From Deltaproteobacteria bacterium (GTDB lineage Bacteria; Myxococcota_A; Polyangia; Polyangiales; Ga0077539): a stretch of 64,000 bases of DNA. This document shows, piece after piece, positions 9,351 through 20,500 of the stretch. The position numbers and the translations under genes were made by a program. The notes under the pieces were generated by a model. The model searched no databases. It saw only the letters and a program-made list of their open reading frames with translations, and had not been told where the DNA came from. Every line of letters starts with the position of its first letter. Positions within the stretch are counted from its first letter, which is position 1. The stretch spans positions 62,001 to 126,000 of the forward strand of contig JADJAE010000015.1 in assembly GCA_016704445.1 (NCBI GenBank), given 5' to 3'.

Positions 9351-10964
9351 GTGTCCCGCTTGCTTGCCGTTGTCATGGCGGCCCTTGTTGCCTGCTCGAA
9401 CGAAGGTCGCACCTCCCCCTCCCCCGACGCGGGCCCCGCGAGCGATCGCCCGGTGGCGCGCTGCTCGGTGCGCTTCGACGGCGACCCGGCCATCCTGGTG
9501 CGCACCAGCGAGCGCCGCCGGCTGCGCATCGTGCTCGATCCTCCGACGCCGGGCGTCGGGCTGCGCGTGGGCGTGGTGGGCGTCGGCCTCGACGCGTCCC
9601 TGACCGACACCCGGATGATCACCGGCGAAGACGGCTCCGCGCAGACCGAGCTCATCGCCCCGACCGACAGCGCCACCTTCCGGGTGCGCGCCACGGCGGA
9701 GTGCGGCGCCGAGGCCTCCGTCGAGGTCGCGGTGGGCGACCGCGGCTTCGGCTCCATCGCCGCCGACGCCGTCTACCGTGGCTCCCGCACGCCCGAGCGC
9801 CTGGAGCTCGACATCGTCTCCGGCAGCGAGTGCCCGACCGTGGCCGGCGACCGCATGGGCCGCACGAGGGTCCCGCTGCCGGGGGCGGTGGTGCACTTCG
9901 GATCGCTCCCGGCCGGCCTCACCTTCACCGTCTGGGCGCAGACGCTGGGGCTCGACGACGTGGTGCTCGCCCAGGGCTGCGCGGCGCCGCAGACCATCCG
10001 CGCCGACCAGGAGTCGGCCACCTCGGTGCTCTTCGTCGACCGGCCGCTGCACCTGAGCGGCCAGTACGCCCTCGACCTCTCGCTCGACCTCGCCTCCACC
10101 ACCACCGACCTCCGCGACCGCTGGACCGCGCCGGTCCGTCGCGAGCTGCTCTCCGCCGGATCGACCGCCAGCTTCATCACCCGCGAGGTCTCCCGCGCGG
10201 TGGCCGAGGCGGGCGGGGCCACCGACGGAGGCTCCTCGCCCTTCCAGCTCGTCTTCGAGGCGGCGCTGCGCTCGGGCCTGGGCGCGCGCTTCGACGCCGA
10301 GCTCACCTCCCGCGGACTGCGGCTCGAAAATAGCTTCGACCAGATCGCGGCCACCACCGCCCGCGCCCTCGGCTCGGTCCGGTGGCAGCTCACCTTCCCT
10401 GCGATGCCCAACGGCGACGCCGTGGCGCCCACCGGCTCGGAGGTCGTCCTCGACCCGGGCACCCCCGACGTGAGCCGCGACGACGCCCGGCTGGCGCTAG
10501 GCCCCGAGGGGACCGTCGCGCTCTCCGTGGGCGTCGGCGACATCGCCACCATCACCCTCTCCAACACCAGCCTCCCGTGGGCGCGCGTGGCCCGCGGCGC
10601 GCTGGGCGCGGTGACCGTCCGCCTGGGCGCCTCGACCACCGGCGAGTACGCCGCTGCGCCACTCTGCCCCGTTGCGGCTGCGGTGCTGCGCGAGGCGAGC
10701 GGGGTCTGCGACGCGGAGTGCATCCAGGTCGCCTGCCGCCGGGCGGTCGACGCCCTCGCCCGGGCCTTCGACGACGAGGTCGCCAGCCAGTTGAGCCCGC
10801 GCTCGACGACGACCTTCCGCATGGCCGCGGTGGCGACCCCGGTGGCCCGTAGCCTGGTGGTCGACCGTGCGCGGGGGATGTTCGTGGGTCAGTGGACCAC
10901 CGACCCGGCCGCCACGCTCAGCGGCCCGTGGACCCTCCAGCACCTGAGCCCGACGCGGCCCTAG
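9351..10964 (+). CDS. Large hypothetical lipoprotein
   Basis: Encodes 537 residues from GTG 9351. The signal peptide 'MSRLLAVVMAALVACS' ends in a lipobox (LVAC), followed by a Ser/Pro/Asp linker. The body is a beta-rich extracellular-type sequence with Cys pairs, including 'LCPVAAAVLREASGVCDAEC' near the C-terminus, probably disulfides. I recognise no family. It is divergent from the LolC/E permease with an 83-bp shared promoter region, and a coiled-coil gene follows after only 3 bp, so those two are probably co-transcribed. Confidence 0.8.
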   Translation: MSRLLAVVMAALVACSNEGRTSPSPDAGPASDRPVARCSVRFDGDPAILVRTSERRRLRIVLDPPTPGVGLRVGVVGVGLDASLTDTRMITGEDGSAQTELIAPTDSATFRVRATAECGAEASVEVAVGDRGFGSIAADAVYRGSRTPERLELDIVSGSECPTVAGDRMGRTRVPLPGAVVHFGSLPAGLTFTVWAQTLGLDDVVLAQGCAAPQTIRADQESATSVLFVDRPLHLSGQYALDLSLDLASTTTDLRDRWTAPVRRELLSAGSTASFITREVSRAVAEAGGATDGGSSPFQLVFEAALRSGLGARFDAELTSRGLRLENSFDQIAATTARALGSVRWQLTFPAMPNGDAVAPTGSEVVLDPGTPDVSRDDARLALGPEGTVALSVGVGDIATITLSNTSLPWARVARGALGAVTVRLGASTTGEYAAAPLCPVAAAVLREASGVCDAECIQVACRRAVDALARAFDDEVASQLSPRSTTTFRMAAVATPVARSLVVDRARGMFVGQWTTDPAATLSGPWTLQHLSPTRP

Positions 10965-10967
10965 ACG

Positions 10968-11408
10968 ATGGACGAGCCCTCCCTCGCGGCGCTCCGGCGG
11001 TCGAGCGAGGTGGAGCTCGAGCGCGCCCGCCACGAGCTCGCCCGACGCCACGACGAGCTCTCCGAGGCGCGCGCGGAGCTGGAGCTGGGCGAGCGCTCCA
11101 GGGAGGCCATCACGCTCGAACGAGCCCGCTGGGAGGAAGGCCTCCGCGCCCTGGCTGGACATACCCTGTCTGGCCTGGAACTCGCTGATCTCCGTCGTCG
11201 TGGAGAGGCGATCAAGGCCAGGGCGAGGGACATCGCGAGACGCCACGCGGCGGCGCGCTCCCTGCTGGCGAAGGCGGAGTCCGCGCTGGAGCAGGGGCGT
11301 CAGGCGGTGGGCGAAGCGCTCGCCCGCCAACGCTGGATCGAGGAGGAGTCACGCCGGGGGAGTCTGGCCCGAGAGCGCCAGGCGACCCTCCGCGAGGACG
11401 AGGACTGA
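10968..11408 (+). CDS. Small coiled-coil protein
   Basis: Encodes 146 residues, almost entirely charged alpha-helix with heptad character ('EVELERARHELARRHDELSE', 'LEQGRQAVGEALARQRWIEEE'), split near residue 60 by 'LAGHTLSGLELADL'. No signal peptide or membrane segment, so probably cytoplasmic. The size and two-helix layout resemble FliJ/YscO-type stalk proteins, but no secretion genes are nearby and the similarity may be only compositional. Its ATG lies 3 bp after the stop of the upstream lipoprotein. Confidence 0.6.
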   Translation: MDEPSLAALRRSSEVELERARHELARRHDELSEARAELELGERSREAITLERARWEEGLRALAGHTLSGLELADLRRRGEAIKARARDIARRHAAARSLLAKAESALEQGRQAVGEALARQRWIEEESRRGSLARERQATLREDED

Positions 11409-11530
11409 TCGCCCTGACATCCATGTCGCGGTGGGCGGTTCTGCACGGCCGTGCCAACGACGCGGCGGGCAAACTCCTTGCCTGACTCATCTGAGATTCG
11501 AACGCAACGAAGTTCTTGAGCAACAGGCCT

Positions 11531-11884
11531 TTACGGAGGCCCTTTGCAGCCCCACCTATGAGAAGTCCCCGCGGCCATGCGGGGCATGAACTCGTGGCCC
11601 GGCTTCTGCACAAGGAGGTCAGGTTGAAACGATGATGGGAGAGGTCGGGAATAGGCCCCGGCTCCCATGCGTAGGGTGCGATGGACTGCATCGACCCCTT
11701 GAAGGTCGCCAGCCAGCGAAGCACGAATCTGGAAGGTTGCAACCAATCGGTCGGCGCCTTCGTAGATCAAATACACCGGCAGCGCGTCTATCGCCCTGCC
11801 GTCGTTGAGTCGAAGCGTCTCAAAAAGCCGATTCACCAATGAGGTGATGTCTCCGGTCTCCCCTACCCGGAGCCGTTGCCTCAT
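11531..11884 (-). CDS. Hypothetical protein in a stretch of atypical composition
   Basis: Encodes 117 residues from ATG 11884; in-frame ATGs upstream at 11959 and 11962 would overlap the start of the sigma-factor gene. The peptide has normal protein character ('RAIDALPVYLIYEGADRLV', 'RTLRMGAGAYSRPLP') but its codons use A and T in third positions far more than any neighbour, which suggests recent acquisition or weak selection. There is no clear Shine-Dalgarno. No family recognised. It may also be spurious, because the same DNA must carry the promoter of the sigma gene. Confidence 0.35.
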   Translation of the reverse strand: MRQRLRVGETGDITSLVNRLFETLRLNDGRAIDALPVYLIYEGADRLVATFQIRASLAGDLQGVDAVHRTLRMGAGAYSRPLPSSFQPDLLVQKPGHEFMPRMAAGTSHRWGCKGPP

Positions 11885-11960
11885 TGGAATGTCAACGCTT
11901 GATGCGCCCCTCAGAAGGCCCAGCGAGCATCGTAGGTAGGGCAACGAGTCGGAGGTCATC

Positions 11961-13367
<1,407 letters not shown>

Positions 13368-13392
13368 GCCCCTCCCACTCCCATCGCATCCA

Positions 13393-13433
13393 CCAGTGGC
13401 TCCGATCGGCCCTCCGCCGATCGGGGCCGCTGG
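13393..13433. terminator. Bidirectional terminator between sigma factor and ptsI
   Basis: A 17-bp stem (13393-13409 with 13417-13433, two G-T wobbles) encloses a 7-base loop, CCCTCCG. It lies between the convergent ends of the sigma gene and the PTS operon. T-runs are short (CCTTTCG on the plus side), but the stem is very stable. Confidence 0.75.
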
Positions 13434-13458
13434 CCTTTCGAGGCCCCCCAAGAACCCC

Positions 13459-15291
13459 CTACCGAAGGCCGGTGTACTCCGGCAGCACGAAGGTGCCGGT
13501 CTCGGTGAACGTGCCGTTCTCGCCGTTGGAGAGCAGCGTCGCGAAGACCGGCTCGTAGCGCTCCCGCACCCGCTGCTCGACCTCCTCGGCGGAGGCGATG
13601 CCCAGCAGCTCCTCGGCGAAGACCTTCGCCTCGGCCAGGTCGATGCGCCGGAGGGCCTCCTTGATCTCGGGCACCGCCGTCGGCTCGACGGAGAGCTCGT
13701 GCACCCCGAGGCCCACCAGCACCGGCACCGCCATGAGCTCGGCCGCCATCGCGCCGCAGAGCGCGCAGGGGATGCCCCGCTCCTTCGCCGCGCGGCTCAC
13801 CGTCGCGATGGCCCGAAGGATCGCCGGGTCGAAGGGCCGCGCCAGGTGCGCGACGTGCTCGTTGCCGCGGTCGATCGCGAGCGTGTACTGCATCAGGTCG
13901 TTGGTGCCGATGGAGAAGAAGTCGGCCTCCTTCGCCAGCAGGTCGGACATCGTCACGGCGCTCGGGGTCTCGACCATGATCCCGAAGGGCACGTCGCGGA
14001 AGGCCAGGCCCGCCGCGCGAAGCTCCTCCTTGGCGAGGTCGAACTCGCGCCGCGACGCGCGGAGCTCGCTCACCGCCGCGATCATCGGGATCATCACCCG
14101 CACCTCGCCGAAGGCCGACGCCCGCAGCATCGCCCTTAGCTGCGCGCGGAACACGTCGCGCTCGCGCAGCGCCAGGCGCACGGCGCGCATCCCGAGGGCG
14201 GGGTTCATCTCCTTGGGGATGCGGAAGGCGGTGCTGAACTTGTCGCCGCCGAGGTCGAAGGTGCGCAGCGTGACCGAGCGCGGCGCCATCGTCGACACGA
14301 TGCGCTTGAAGGTCTCGAACTGCTCCTCCTCGGTCGGCGGCTCGCGGCGGTCGATGTACAGGAACTCCGTGCGGTAGAGCCCGATGCCGTCGGCGCCGTG
14401 GTCGATCGCCACCGCGACCTCGCCGGGCAGCTCGATGTTGGCCCGCAGCCGGATGGGCGTCCCGTCGCGCGTGCGCGCCACCCCCGCGCGGTTGGAGCGC
14501 AGCGAGCGCACGAAGGCCCCGTAGCGCTCGCCGCGGTCGGTCGCGTCCGCCGCCTCGGCGTCCGTCGGGTTGCGCAGCACCACGCCCCGCAGCCCGTCGA
14601 CCACCAGCATGTCGCCGGTCGCGATGTATCGCAGCGCGTCGGGCGCGCCCACCACCGCGGGAATCGTCAGCGCCCTCGCCATGATGGCCGTGTGCGACGT
14701 CCCGGAGCCCACCTCGGTCACGAAGGCCATCACGTCGCTGCGGGCCAGCGCCGCCGTGTCCGCCGGGGAGAGCTCGTGCGCCACCAGCACCACCGGGCCG
14801 TGCAGGTCGAGCGGGCGCGAGATCTCCATCGGCGCGCCCATGAGCTGCCGCAGCACGCGCTCGCCCACGAAGTCGACGTCGCTGCGCCGCTCGCGGAAGT
14901 AGTCGTCGTCGGCGCGGTCGAAGACGTCCTTGATCTTCTCCACGGTGCGCCGGAGCGCCCACTCGGCGTTGAGCCCCTCGTCGCGGATGGCCCGCTCGGA
15001 CTGCTCGATGAGGAGCGCGTCGTCGAGCATCAGCAGGTGCGCGTCGAGGATGACCGAGTGGTCGCTCGCGTCGAGGCTGAGCCGCGATCGGATCTGCTCG
15101 AGCTGCACCCGCGCCGAGCTGATGGCCACCCGCAGCCGCTGGATCTCCGCCTCGACGTCGTCTGGCGCGATGTGCCGCCGGGGGACCGTCACCCTCCGCC
15201 GGTCGGCCACGAACGCGCGCCCCACCACCACCCCGGGCGACGCCGGGATGCCGAGGAACCTCCGTGGCGCTGCGTCCTCGGGCTCGCTCAC
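13459..15291 (-). CDS. ptsI: Phosphoenolpyruvate-protein phosphotransferase (PTS enzyme I)
   Basis: Encodes 610 residues from GTG 15291, which overlaps the stop of the HPr gene (GTGA). EI autophosphorylates from phosphoenolpyruvate and passes the phosphate to HPr. The N-terminal domain carries the phospho-His in 'GSGTSHTAIMARALTIPAV', and the C-terminal PEP-binding barrel contains 'GIGLYRTEFLYIDR', 'LRTFDLGGDKF', 'VRVMIPMIAAVSEL' and 'DFFSIGTNDLMQYTLAIDR', all typical of EI. Length is slightly above the usual 575. It lacks the GAF domain of the nitrogen-type EI (PtsP). It is the last gene of an hprK-rapZ-ptsH-ptsI unit and ends at the stem-loop at 13393-13433. Confidence 0.96.
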   Translation of the reverse strand: MSEPEDAAPRRFLGIPASPGVVVGRAFVADRRRVTVPRRHIAPDDVEAEIQRLRVAISSARVQLEQIRSRLSLDASDHSVILDAHLLMLDDALLIEQSERAIRDEGLNAEWALRRTVEKIKDVFDRADDDYFRERRSDVDFVGERVLRQLMGAPMEISRPLDLHGPVVLVAHELSPADTAALARSDVMAFVTEVGSGTSHTAIMARALTIPAVVGAPDALRYIATGDMLVVDGLRGVVLRNPTDAEAADATDRGERYGAFVRSLRSNRAGVARTRDGTPIRLRANIELPGEVAVAIDHGADGIGLYRTEFLYIDRREPPTEEEQFETFKRIVSTMAPRSVTLRTFDLGGDKFSTAFRIPKEMNPALGMRAVRLALRERDVFRAQLRAMLRASAFGEVRVMIPMIAAVSELRASRREFDLAKEELRAAGLAFRDVPFGIMVETPSAVTMSDLLAKEADFFSIGTNDLMQYTLAIDRGNEHVAHLARPFDPAILRAIATVSRAAKERGIPCALCGAMAAELMAVPVLVGLGVHELSVEPTAVPEIKEALRRIDLAEAKVFAEELLGIASAEEVEQRVRERYEPVFATLLSNGENGTFTETGTFVLPEYTGLR

Positions 15292-15566
15292 GTGCCCTCC
15301 CCGAAGCGGTCGACGAAGAGCGCGCGCACGGCGTCGACGGCGGTCTGCGCGTCGGGGCCGCTCGCCCTCACCGTGACCCTGGAGCCCCGCGGGCACACCA
15401 GCAGGAGCATCCCCATCACGCTCTTGGCGTTGGCCGTCTGGCCGTCCCTCGACAGCGTCAGCTCGCAGCGGAACTTGCTCGCCGTCTGCGCGATGCGCGT
15501 CACCGGGCGCGCGTGCAGGCCCCGCTCGTTCAACACCTCCATCGTCTCTTCGATGACGTCAGCCAA
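15288..15566 (-). CDS. ptsH: Phosphocarrier protein HPr
   Basis: Encodes 92 residues. The active-site phospho-His lies in 'NERGLHARPVTRIAQ' (about residue 18), and the regulatory Ser for HPr kinase lies in 'NAKSVMGMLLL' (about residue 49). Both phosphorylation sites of a Firmicutes-type regulated HPr are therefore present, which matches the hprK gene upstream. It receives phosphate from EI. The start lies 12 bp after rapZ and the end overlaps ptsI by 4 bp. Confidence 0.96.
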   Translation of the reverse strand: MADVIEETMEVLNERGLHARPVTRIAQTASKFRCELTLSRDGQTANAKSVMGMLLLVCPRGSRVTVRASGPDAQTAVDAVRALFVDRFGEGT

Positions 15567-15578
15567 TGGGTCCCTCGT

Positions 15579-16469
15579 TCATCCCCCGCGATCGATGTCC
15601 CGGTGCGACGCCCTCACCTCGCCCGGAGCCCGCAGCTTCGACAGACGCATCGTCAGCGCCTCCGCGATCGCCACGCTCCGGTGCCTCCCCCCGGTGCAGC
15701 CGATCGCCACCGTCAACGCCACCTTGCCCTCCCTCGCGTACCTCGGCAACAGCGGGGCCAGCAAAGTCTCGATCGCGTCGATGAACTCCCGGCCCTCCGC
15801 GGTCTCCAGCACGAAGCGGGCGACCTCTGGGTCCCTCCCGCTCCTCGGCCTCAGCGCCGGGATGAAATGCGGATTCGGGAGGAAGCGCGCGTCGAAGACC
15901 AGGTCGGCGTCCGAGGGGATGCCGTACTTGAACCCGAAGCTCATCACGCGGGTGTTCATCCGCAGCGACGCGCCCTCCGCCTGCGTGAAGTGCTCGATGA
16001 GCAGCCGCCGCAGGTCGTGCACCGTCAGCGCCGACGTGTCGATCACCCGGTCGGCCCGCGAGCGCAGGTCGACCAGGCGGTCTCGCTCGCGGGTGATCAG
16101 CGCCGCGAGGTCCTCGCCCGGGTGCTGCGCCGCCAGCGGGTGGGGCCGACGCGACTCGCTGTACCGCCGCACCAGCGCCTCGTCGGCCGCGTCGAGGAAG
16201 ATCACGCTCACCCGGTGCTTGTGGGCGCGCAGCGTCTCGATCACCGCCCCGGCGCCCTCGAGCATCGCCCGCACCCGCACGTCCATCCCGATGCCCATCC
16301 GGGGCACCGCGCCGGCGGTGGCCGAGAGCGCCACGGCCTGCTCGATGAGCGGCGTCGGGAGGTTGTCGATGCAGTCGAAGGACAGGTCTTCCAGCACACG
16401 CAGGGCGGTGCTCCGCCCGGCCCCGGAGAGGCCCGTCACCACCACGATGAGCGGGACCGCGCCGCCCAT
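15579..16469 (-). CDS. rapZ: RNase adapter protein RapZ (YvcJ family nucleotide-binding protein)
   Basis: Encodes 296 residues. The N-terminal half is a P-loop NTPase-like domain with Walker A 'GLSGAGRSTAL' (about residues 13-23). The C-terminal half holds the conserved 'SFGFKYGIPSDADLVFD', 'RFLPNP' and 'TVAIGCTGGRHRSVAIAE' blocks of the RapZ/YvcJ family. In enteric bacteria RapZ binds RNA and steers RNase E to GlmZ, controlling amino-sugar synthesis; in Gram-positives YvcJ acts on metabolism. Which role applies here cannot be read from sequence. It lies 3 bp after hprK and 12 bp before ptsH. Confidence 0.95.
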   Translation of the reverse strand: MGGAVPLIVVVTGLSGAGRSTALRVLEDLSFDCIDNLPTPLIEQAVALSATAGAVPRMGIGMDVRVRAMLEGAGAVIETLRAHKHRVSVIFLDAADEALVRRYSESRRPHPLAAQHPGEDLAALITRERDRLVDLRSRADRVIDTSALTVHDLRRLLIEHFTQAEGASLRMNTRVMSFGFKYGIPSDADLVFDARFLPNPHFIPALRPRSGRDPEVARFVLETAEGREFIDAIETLLAPLLPRYAREGKVALTVAIGCTGGRHRSVAIAEALTMRLSKLRAPGEVRASHRDIDRGG

Positions 16470-16472
16470 CGC

Positions 16473-17468
16473 TCAGCCCTTCCCCCGGAGGATCGCCGTC
16501 GGGTCGTGCACCCCCATCGCCGACGCCAGCCTCGCGTGGAACTCCCTCGCCGAGTGGTGCCCCGCCTGCCGCAGCAGCTCGTTGCGCGCCGCCACCTCCA
16601 CGGTGCTCGAGGTGTTCTTGCCCGGCCGAACGGGCACCCGGCGCATCGCGATGCGGGTGCCCAGCAGCGGGTACCACTCGTCGTCGATGCCCAGCCGGTC
16701 CCACGTCTCGTCCTCGTCGTCGTGCGCCACGAGGCGGATCACCAGGTCGATGCGCTTGTTGTCACGCACCGCCGCGACCCCGAAGAGGTCTTTGATGTTC
16801 AGCACCCCGAGGCCGCGCACCTCCAGGTGGTTCTTCAGCAGGTCGACCGCGGCGCCGTAGACCGACTCCGTCGGCCGCAGCACGCAGTCCACCAGGTCGT
16901 CGGCCACCAGCCGGTGCCCGCGCTGCACCAGCTCGAGCGCGCACTCGCTCTTCCCGATGCCGCTCTTGCCCAGCAGCAGGATGCCCACGCCGAACACGTC
17001 GATGAAGACCCCGTGCACCCGGGTGCGAGGCGCCAGCTTCTCGTCGAGCAGCCCGTGGATGGCGTTGATGGTCACCGAGCTCCGCGCCTCGCTCACCAGC
17101 ACCGGGCAGCCGTGCTTGTCCGACGCCTCGAGCACCTCCGCGAAGATGGTCTGCCCCGCGGTCACCACCGCGCAGCAGATGCCCCGCGCGAAGAACCCGT
17201 CGACCGCCTCGCGCCGCGCGTCGCGCTCCATCGCCGCCAGGAAGGACATCTCCGTCTCCCCGAGGATCTGCACCCGCTCGGGGGTCAGGCCCTGGAAGTG
17301 CCCCACCAGCGCGAGGCCCGACTTCTGGATGCGGGGATGGATGATGTTCCGGTCGAGACCCGCGGCGCCTGCGGACACGGCGAGCCTCACCGACATGGCC
17401 CCCGGCTCGGTCAGCGTCTGTACGGTCACGTCCCTCGGCGGCAGCGTCGAGTGCAGGCCCGTTGACAT
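16473..17468 (-). CDS. hprK: HPr kinase/phosphorylase
   Basis: Encodes 331 residues and is the first gene of the operon. An N-terminal domain (1-140) is followed by a kinase domain with Walker A 'LLGKSGIGKSECALELVQRG' (about 162-180), the HPrK catalytic segment 'HRLVADDLVD', and the C-terminal signature 'VEVRGLGVLNI...' region written here as 'LEVRGLGVLNIKDLFG'. It phosphorylates or dephosphorylates the regulatory Ser of HPr in response to ATP, phosphate and metabolites. Together with HPr, EI and RapZ it makes a signalling relay. No EII permease or EIIA gene is present in the window. Upstream is a 111-bp divergent promoter region shared with the large lipoprotein gene. Confidence 0.95.
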   Translation of the reverse strand: MSTGLHSTLPPRDVTVQTLTEPGAMSVRLAVSAGAAGLDRNIIHPRIQKSGLALVGHFQGLTPERVQILGETEMSFLAAMERDARREAVDGFFARGICCAVVTAGQTIFAEVLEASDKHGCPVLVSEARSSVTINAIHGLLDEKLAPRTRVHGVFIDVFGVGILLLGKSGIGKSECALELVQRGHRLVADDLVDCVLRPTESVYGAAVDLLKNHLEVRGLGVLNIKDLFGVAAVRDNKRIDLVIRLVAHDDEDETWDRLGIDDEWYPLLGTRIAMRRVPVRPGKNTSSTVEVAARNELLRQAGHHSAREFHARLASAMGVHDPTAILRGKG

Positions 17469-17579
17469 CCGTCGACCCTATCACATCACCCCCCCCTCCG
17501 CGCGTTTCCAAGCCGTGGCGATCGTGTGTAGCCTCGACGCCTCTCTGCCTCGGCAAAGGGCAATCGGAGGATCCCTTCA

Positions 17580-20500
17580 ATGGCCACCCGGAAAAACCTG
17601 ACGCGACGCGCCCTCGCCGCGCTGTCTGTCGTGCTTCTGTCCTGCGCCCCGGAGTACGACACCCGACGGGTACCCGCTCCGCAGGGCACCCTCGGCGAAG
17701 AGGTCTTCCAGGTGATGTGCGAGCGGGTCCACTGGGGCGAATCGCCCCGCGACCTCGGCTTCGCAGCGGGGCGTCGGCCCTGCACCCGCGGCCTCGGAGC
17801 GAGCGAGTCCGCCCCAGGCGTCGGACCGCGGGCCACCGCCCTCGCGCGGATGCGCTCCGACCTCGTCAGCGGCCTCGACCAGTCGATGCCCCGAGCCCTC
17901 CACACCCCCCTCGACCGACTGCTCGTCGACCTGCTCCCGCTCTACGGTCCAGATGGCACGGGCCGCCGCAACGACGCGGGCGCCTGGATCATCGACACCG
18001 CCGACGGCGGCACCGCAGTCGCCGAAGACCTGCTCCCGCAGACCACCCGCGCGGTCTCCCAGCAGCTCGCCACCATGGCCACCGACGCCAGCGTGCTACG
18101 CGCCCTCGGACGGATGTCCCAGCGCCAGGGCTACCGCCCCCCGGAGAGCGCCATCGGGCTGCTCCGGCCCATCCTCGCCTACGACCGCGTCAACGACGTG
18201 CTCGACGCCGCGCTCGGGCTCTTCCGCGAGGCCACGCCCACGCAGCCCGACGGGCGGGCGCACCCGCAGTTCAACCAGATGCTCTCGGTGCTGCGAGGGG
18301 AGTTCCAGAGCGCCGGGCCCAGCACCGCCACCACCGCGGGCACCACCCTCGACGCCGCCACCAACCTCCTCTTCCGCACCGATCCCTCCCTCGCCCGCGG
18401 CGACCGTCCGACCCTCGTCGTGCGCCGCGACACCGCCGGCAACGCCCTCCCCACGTCGGGCGCGGCGGCCGGTCTCCCGACGCCCTTCCCGACCTGGCGT
18501 GGGCCCGCCGTCGCCCGCGACCCGCAGGGAAGGGCGACCTCCGCGGGGGGTTACCCCTGGCGCTACGTCGACCTCAACGCCACCGTCCTCGCGGCGCTCT
18601 CCCGCGAGCTCCCCGGGCTCCTCGGCGCCCCTTCGCACGCCGAGCTCCCGGCGCTGCAGCTCATGTCCGGGATGCGCCCGCTCGTGGGCCCGCGCATGGC
18701 CGCCACCCGCGACTACGGCGGGGCCGCCGGGCGCGTCGCCTACCAGCGCTTCGCCGCCGACGCCTCGCCGCTCGTCGACCTCGTGCACGCCACGGGCGCG
18801 ACGCTGACCCACCGCGACGTCGACGCCGTGCTCAACACCGCGCAGGCCCTGATGTCGCCCGAGCGAGAGGCCCTCACCGCGCGCCTCGTGGGCGCGATGC
18901 TCGCCGTCGACGAGGCCTCCGACCGCGTCCCCTCGGCGCGCATGGACGCGCGCTCGGTGATCTGGGACGACGTGATGGACGTCGTGCGGCGCATCGCCGC
19001 GGAGCCGGGGCTGCTCGAGGACATCCTCAACGCCTTCGCCAACCTCCAGCAGCCGCTGCCCTCCTCGGGGCTCTGGGAGCAGTCGTGCGCCGGGAGCGTC
19101 CCGGTGCAGAACCTCGCGCGGGCCTTCGGCGCCTACGCGCAGAACCGCGACCGCGTCGAGCCCGCCTGGTCGGGCAACTGGAACGCCCACGTCCCGGTCA
19201 ACCTCAACCAGACCGTGGACCGCTCGCGCCCCGACACGCAGGACAACCGCTCGGTGCTCCAGCGCCTCTTCCACCTCGTGGACGACCTCAACGGCGCGCG
19301 CCTCTGCAACAAGCCCGCGGCGGAGATCAGGGTCTATTACAACCTGCTCGGACCGCGCTCGATCGGCGTCCCGGGCGCAGGAAACATCGACGCCTGCCGG
19401 CTCGTCGAGGTGCCCGACGCGGCGGCCTTCTACGTGCGCTCCATCGCGGGCAACGGCCGGGCGATCCTGCCGCTGGACATCCCGGGCATCGCCGGGACGC
19501 TCTCCAACCTCGCGCGCACCATCGGGGTCCCGCTCGACAGCACCCTCGACGGGCTCGTGCAGTCGCAGTCGGGCATCGCGGGCTTCAACTCGCAGCCCAC
19601 GCCCTACGCCATCGCGCGGCTGGTGTTCAACCCGCAGCCCAACGAGTTTCTCCAGCGCCTCATGGACGTCGCGACGGTGCGCAACGCGGGCACCCCCCCG
19701 CCGTCGCCCTCGCCCGTCGACCGGCAGGTTCGCACCCTCCACCCGGGGACCATCTTCGCCTGGGAGGGCTACTGCTTCTACGACTCCATCCGCCCCCTCG
19801 CGACGGCCTTCGCGCGCCACGACCGGCTCAACGGCCGCCTCGACCCGGCGCTCTCCCCGGGCGCCGACCCGCGCACCATGGACCCGCGCGCCATCGACGT
19901 CTCCAACGGCTCCAAGCTCTTCAGCGACCTGCTCTCGGCCTTCCACCGGCACTGGGCCACCAGCGCCGCCGGGGGGTACCAGTCCACCGTGCGCTGCGAG
20001 GCGTGCCGCGAGGGCGTCAACTACTCGCAGATGGACGGCGCCGCGCGCTACGAGCCCATCGTGCGGTCGGCCCTCGACGGCGACCTGCTGCCCGCGCTCT
20101 CGTCGGTCACCGCCGAGCTCCGCACCCTCGACGTCGGCGGAGGGCGCACCGGCCTCCAGGCCATCGCCTCGCTCACCCGAGGGCTCGTCGACACCCGGGC
20201 GCGCGCCATGGACGGCATGCCCGCGTTCGCCACGCCGCTGCGCTACCGCAACGGCAACACCGGCGCCCTCTGGGCCGACGGCAACACCCCCGTCGGCGGC
20301 GTCAACCTCTTCTACCTCCTCGCCGACGGCTTCAACGCCATGGACCCGCGCTTCGCCGCGGAGCCCGAGCGCCACGCCGAGTGGCTCGCCGCGCGCTCGT
20401 CCATCGTCGACCAGTTTCTCGCCACCGAGGGGAGCGGCGCCTCGGCGCGCTTCCACAACCGCGCCCTCCCGGGCGTGACCCGCGCCCTCGTGACGTGGCT

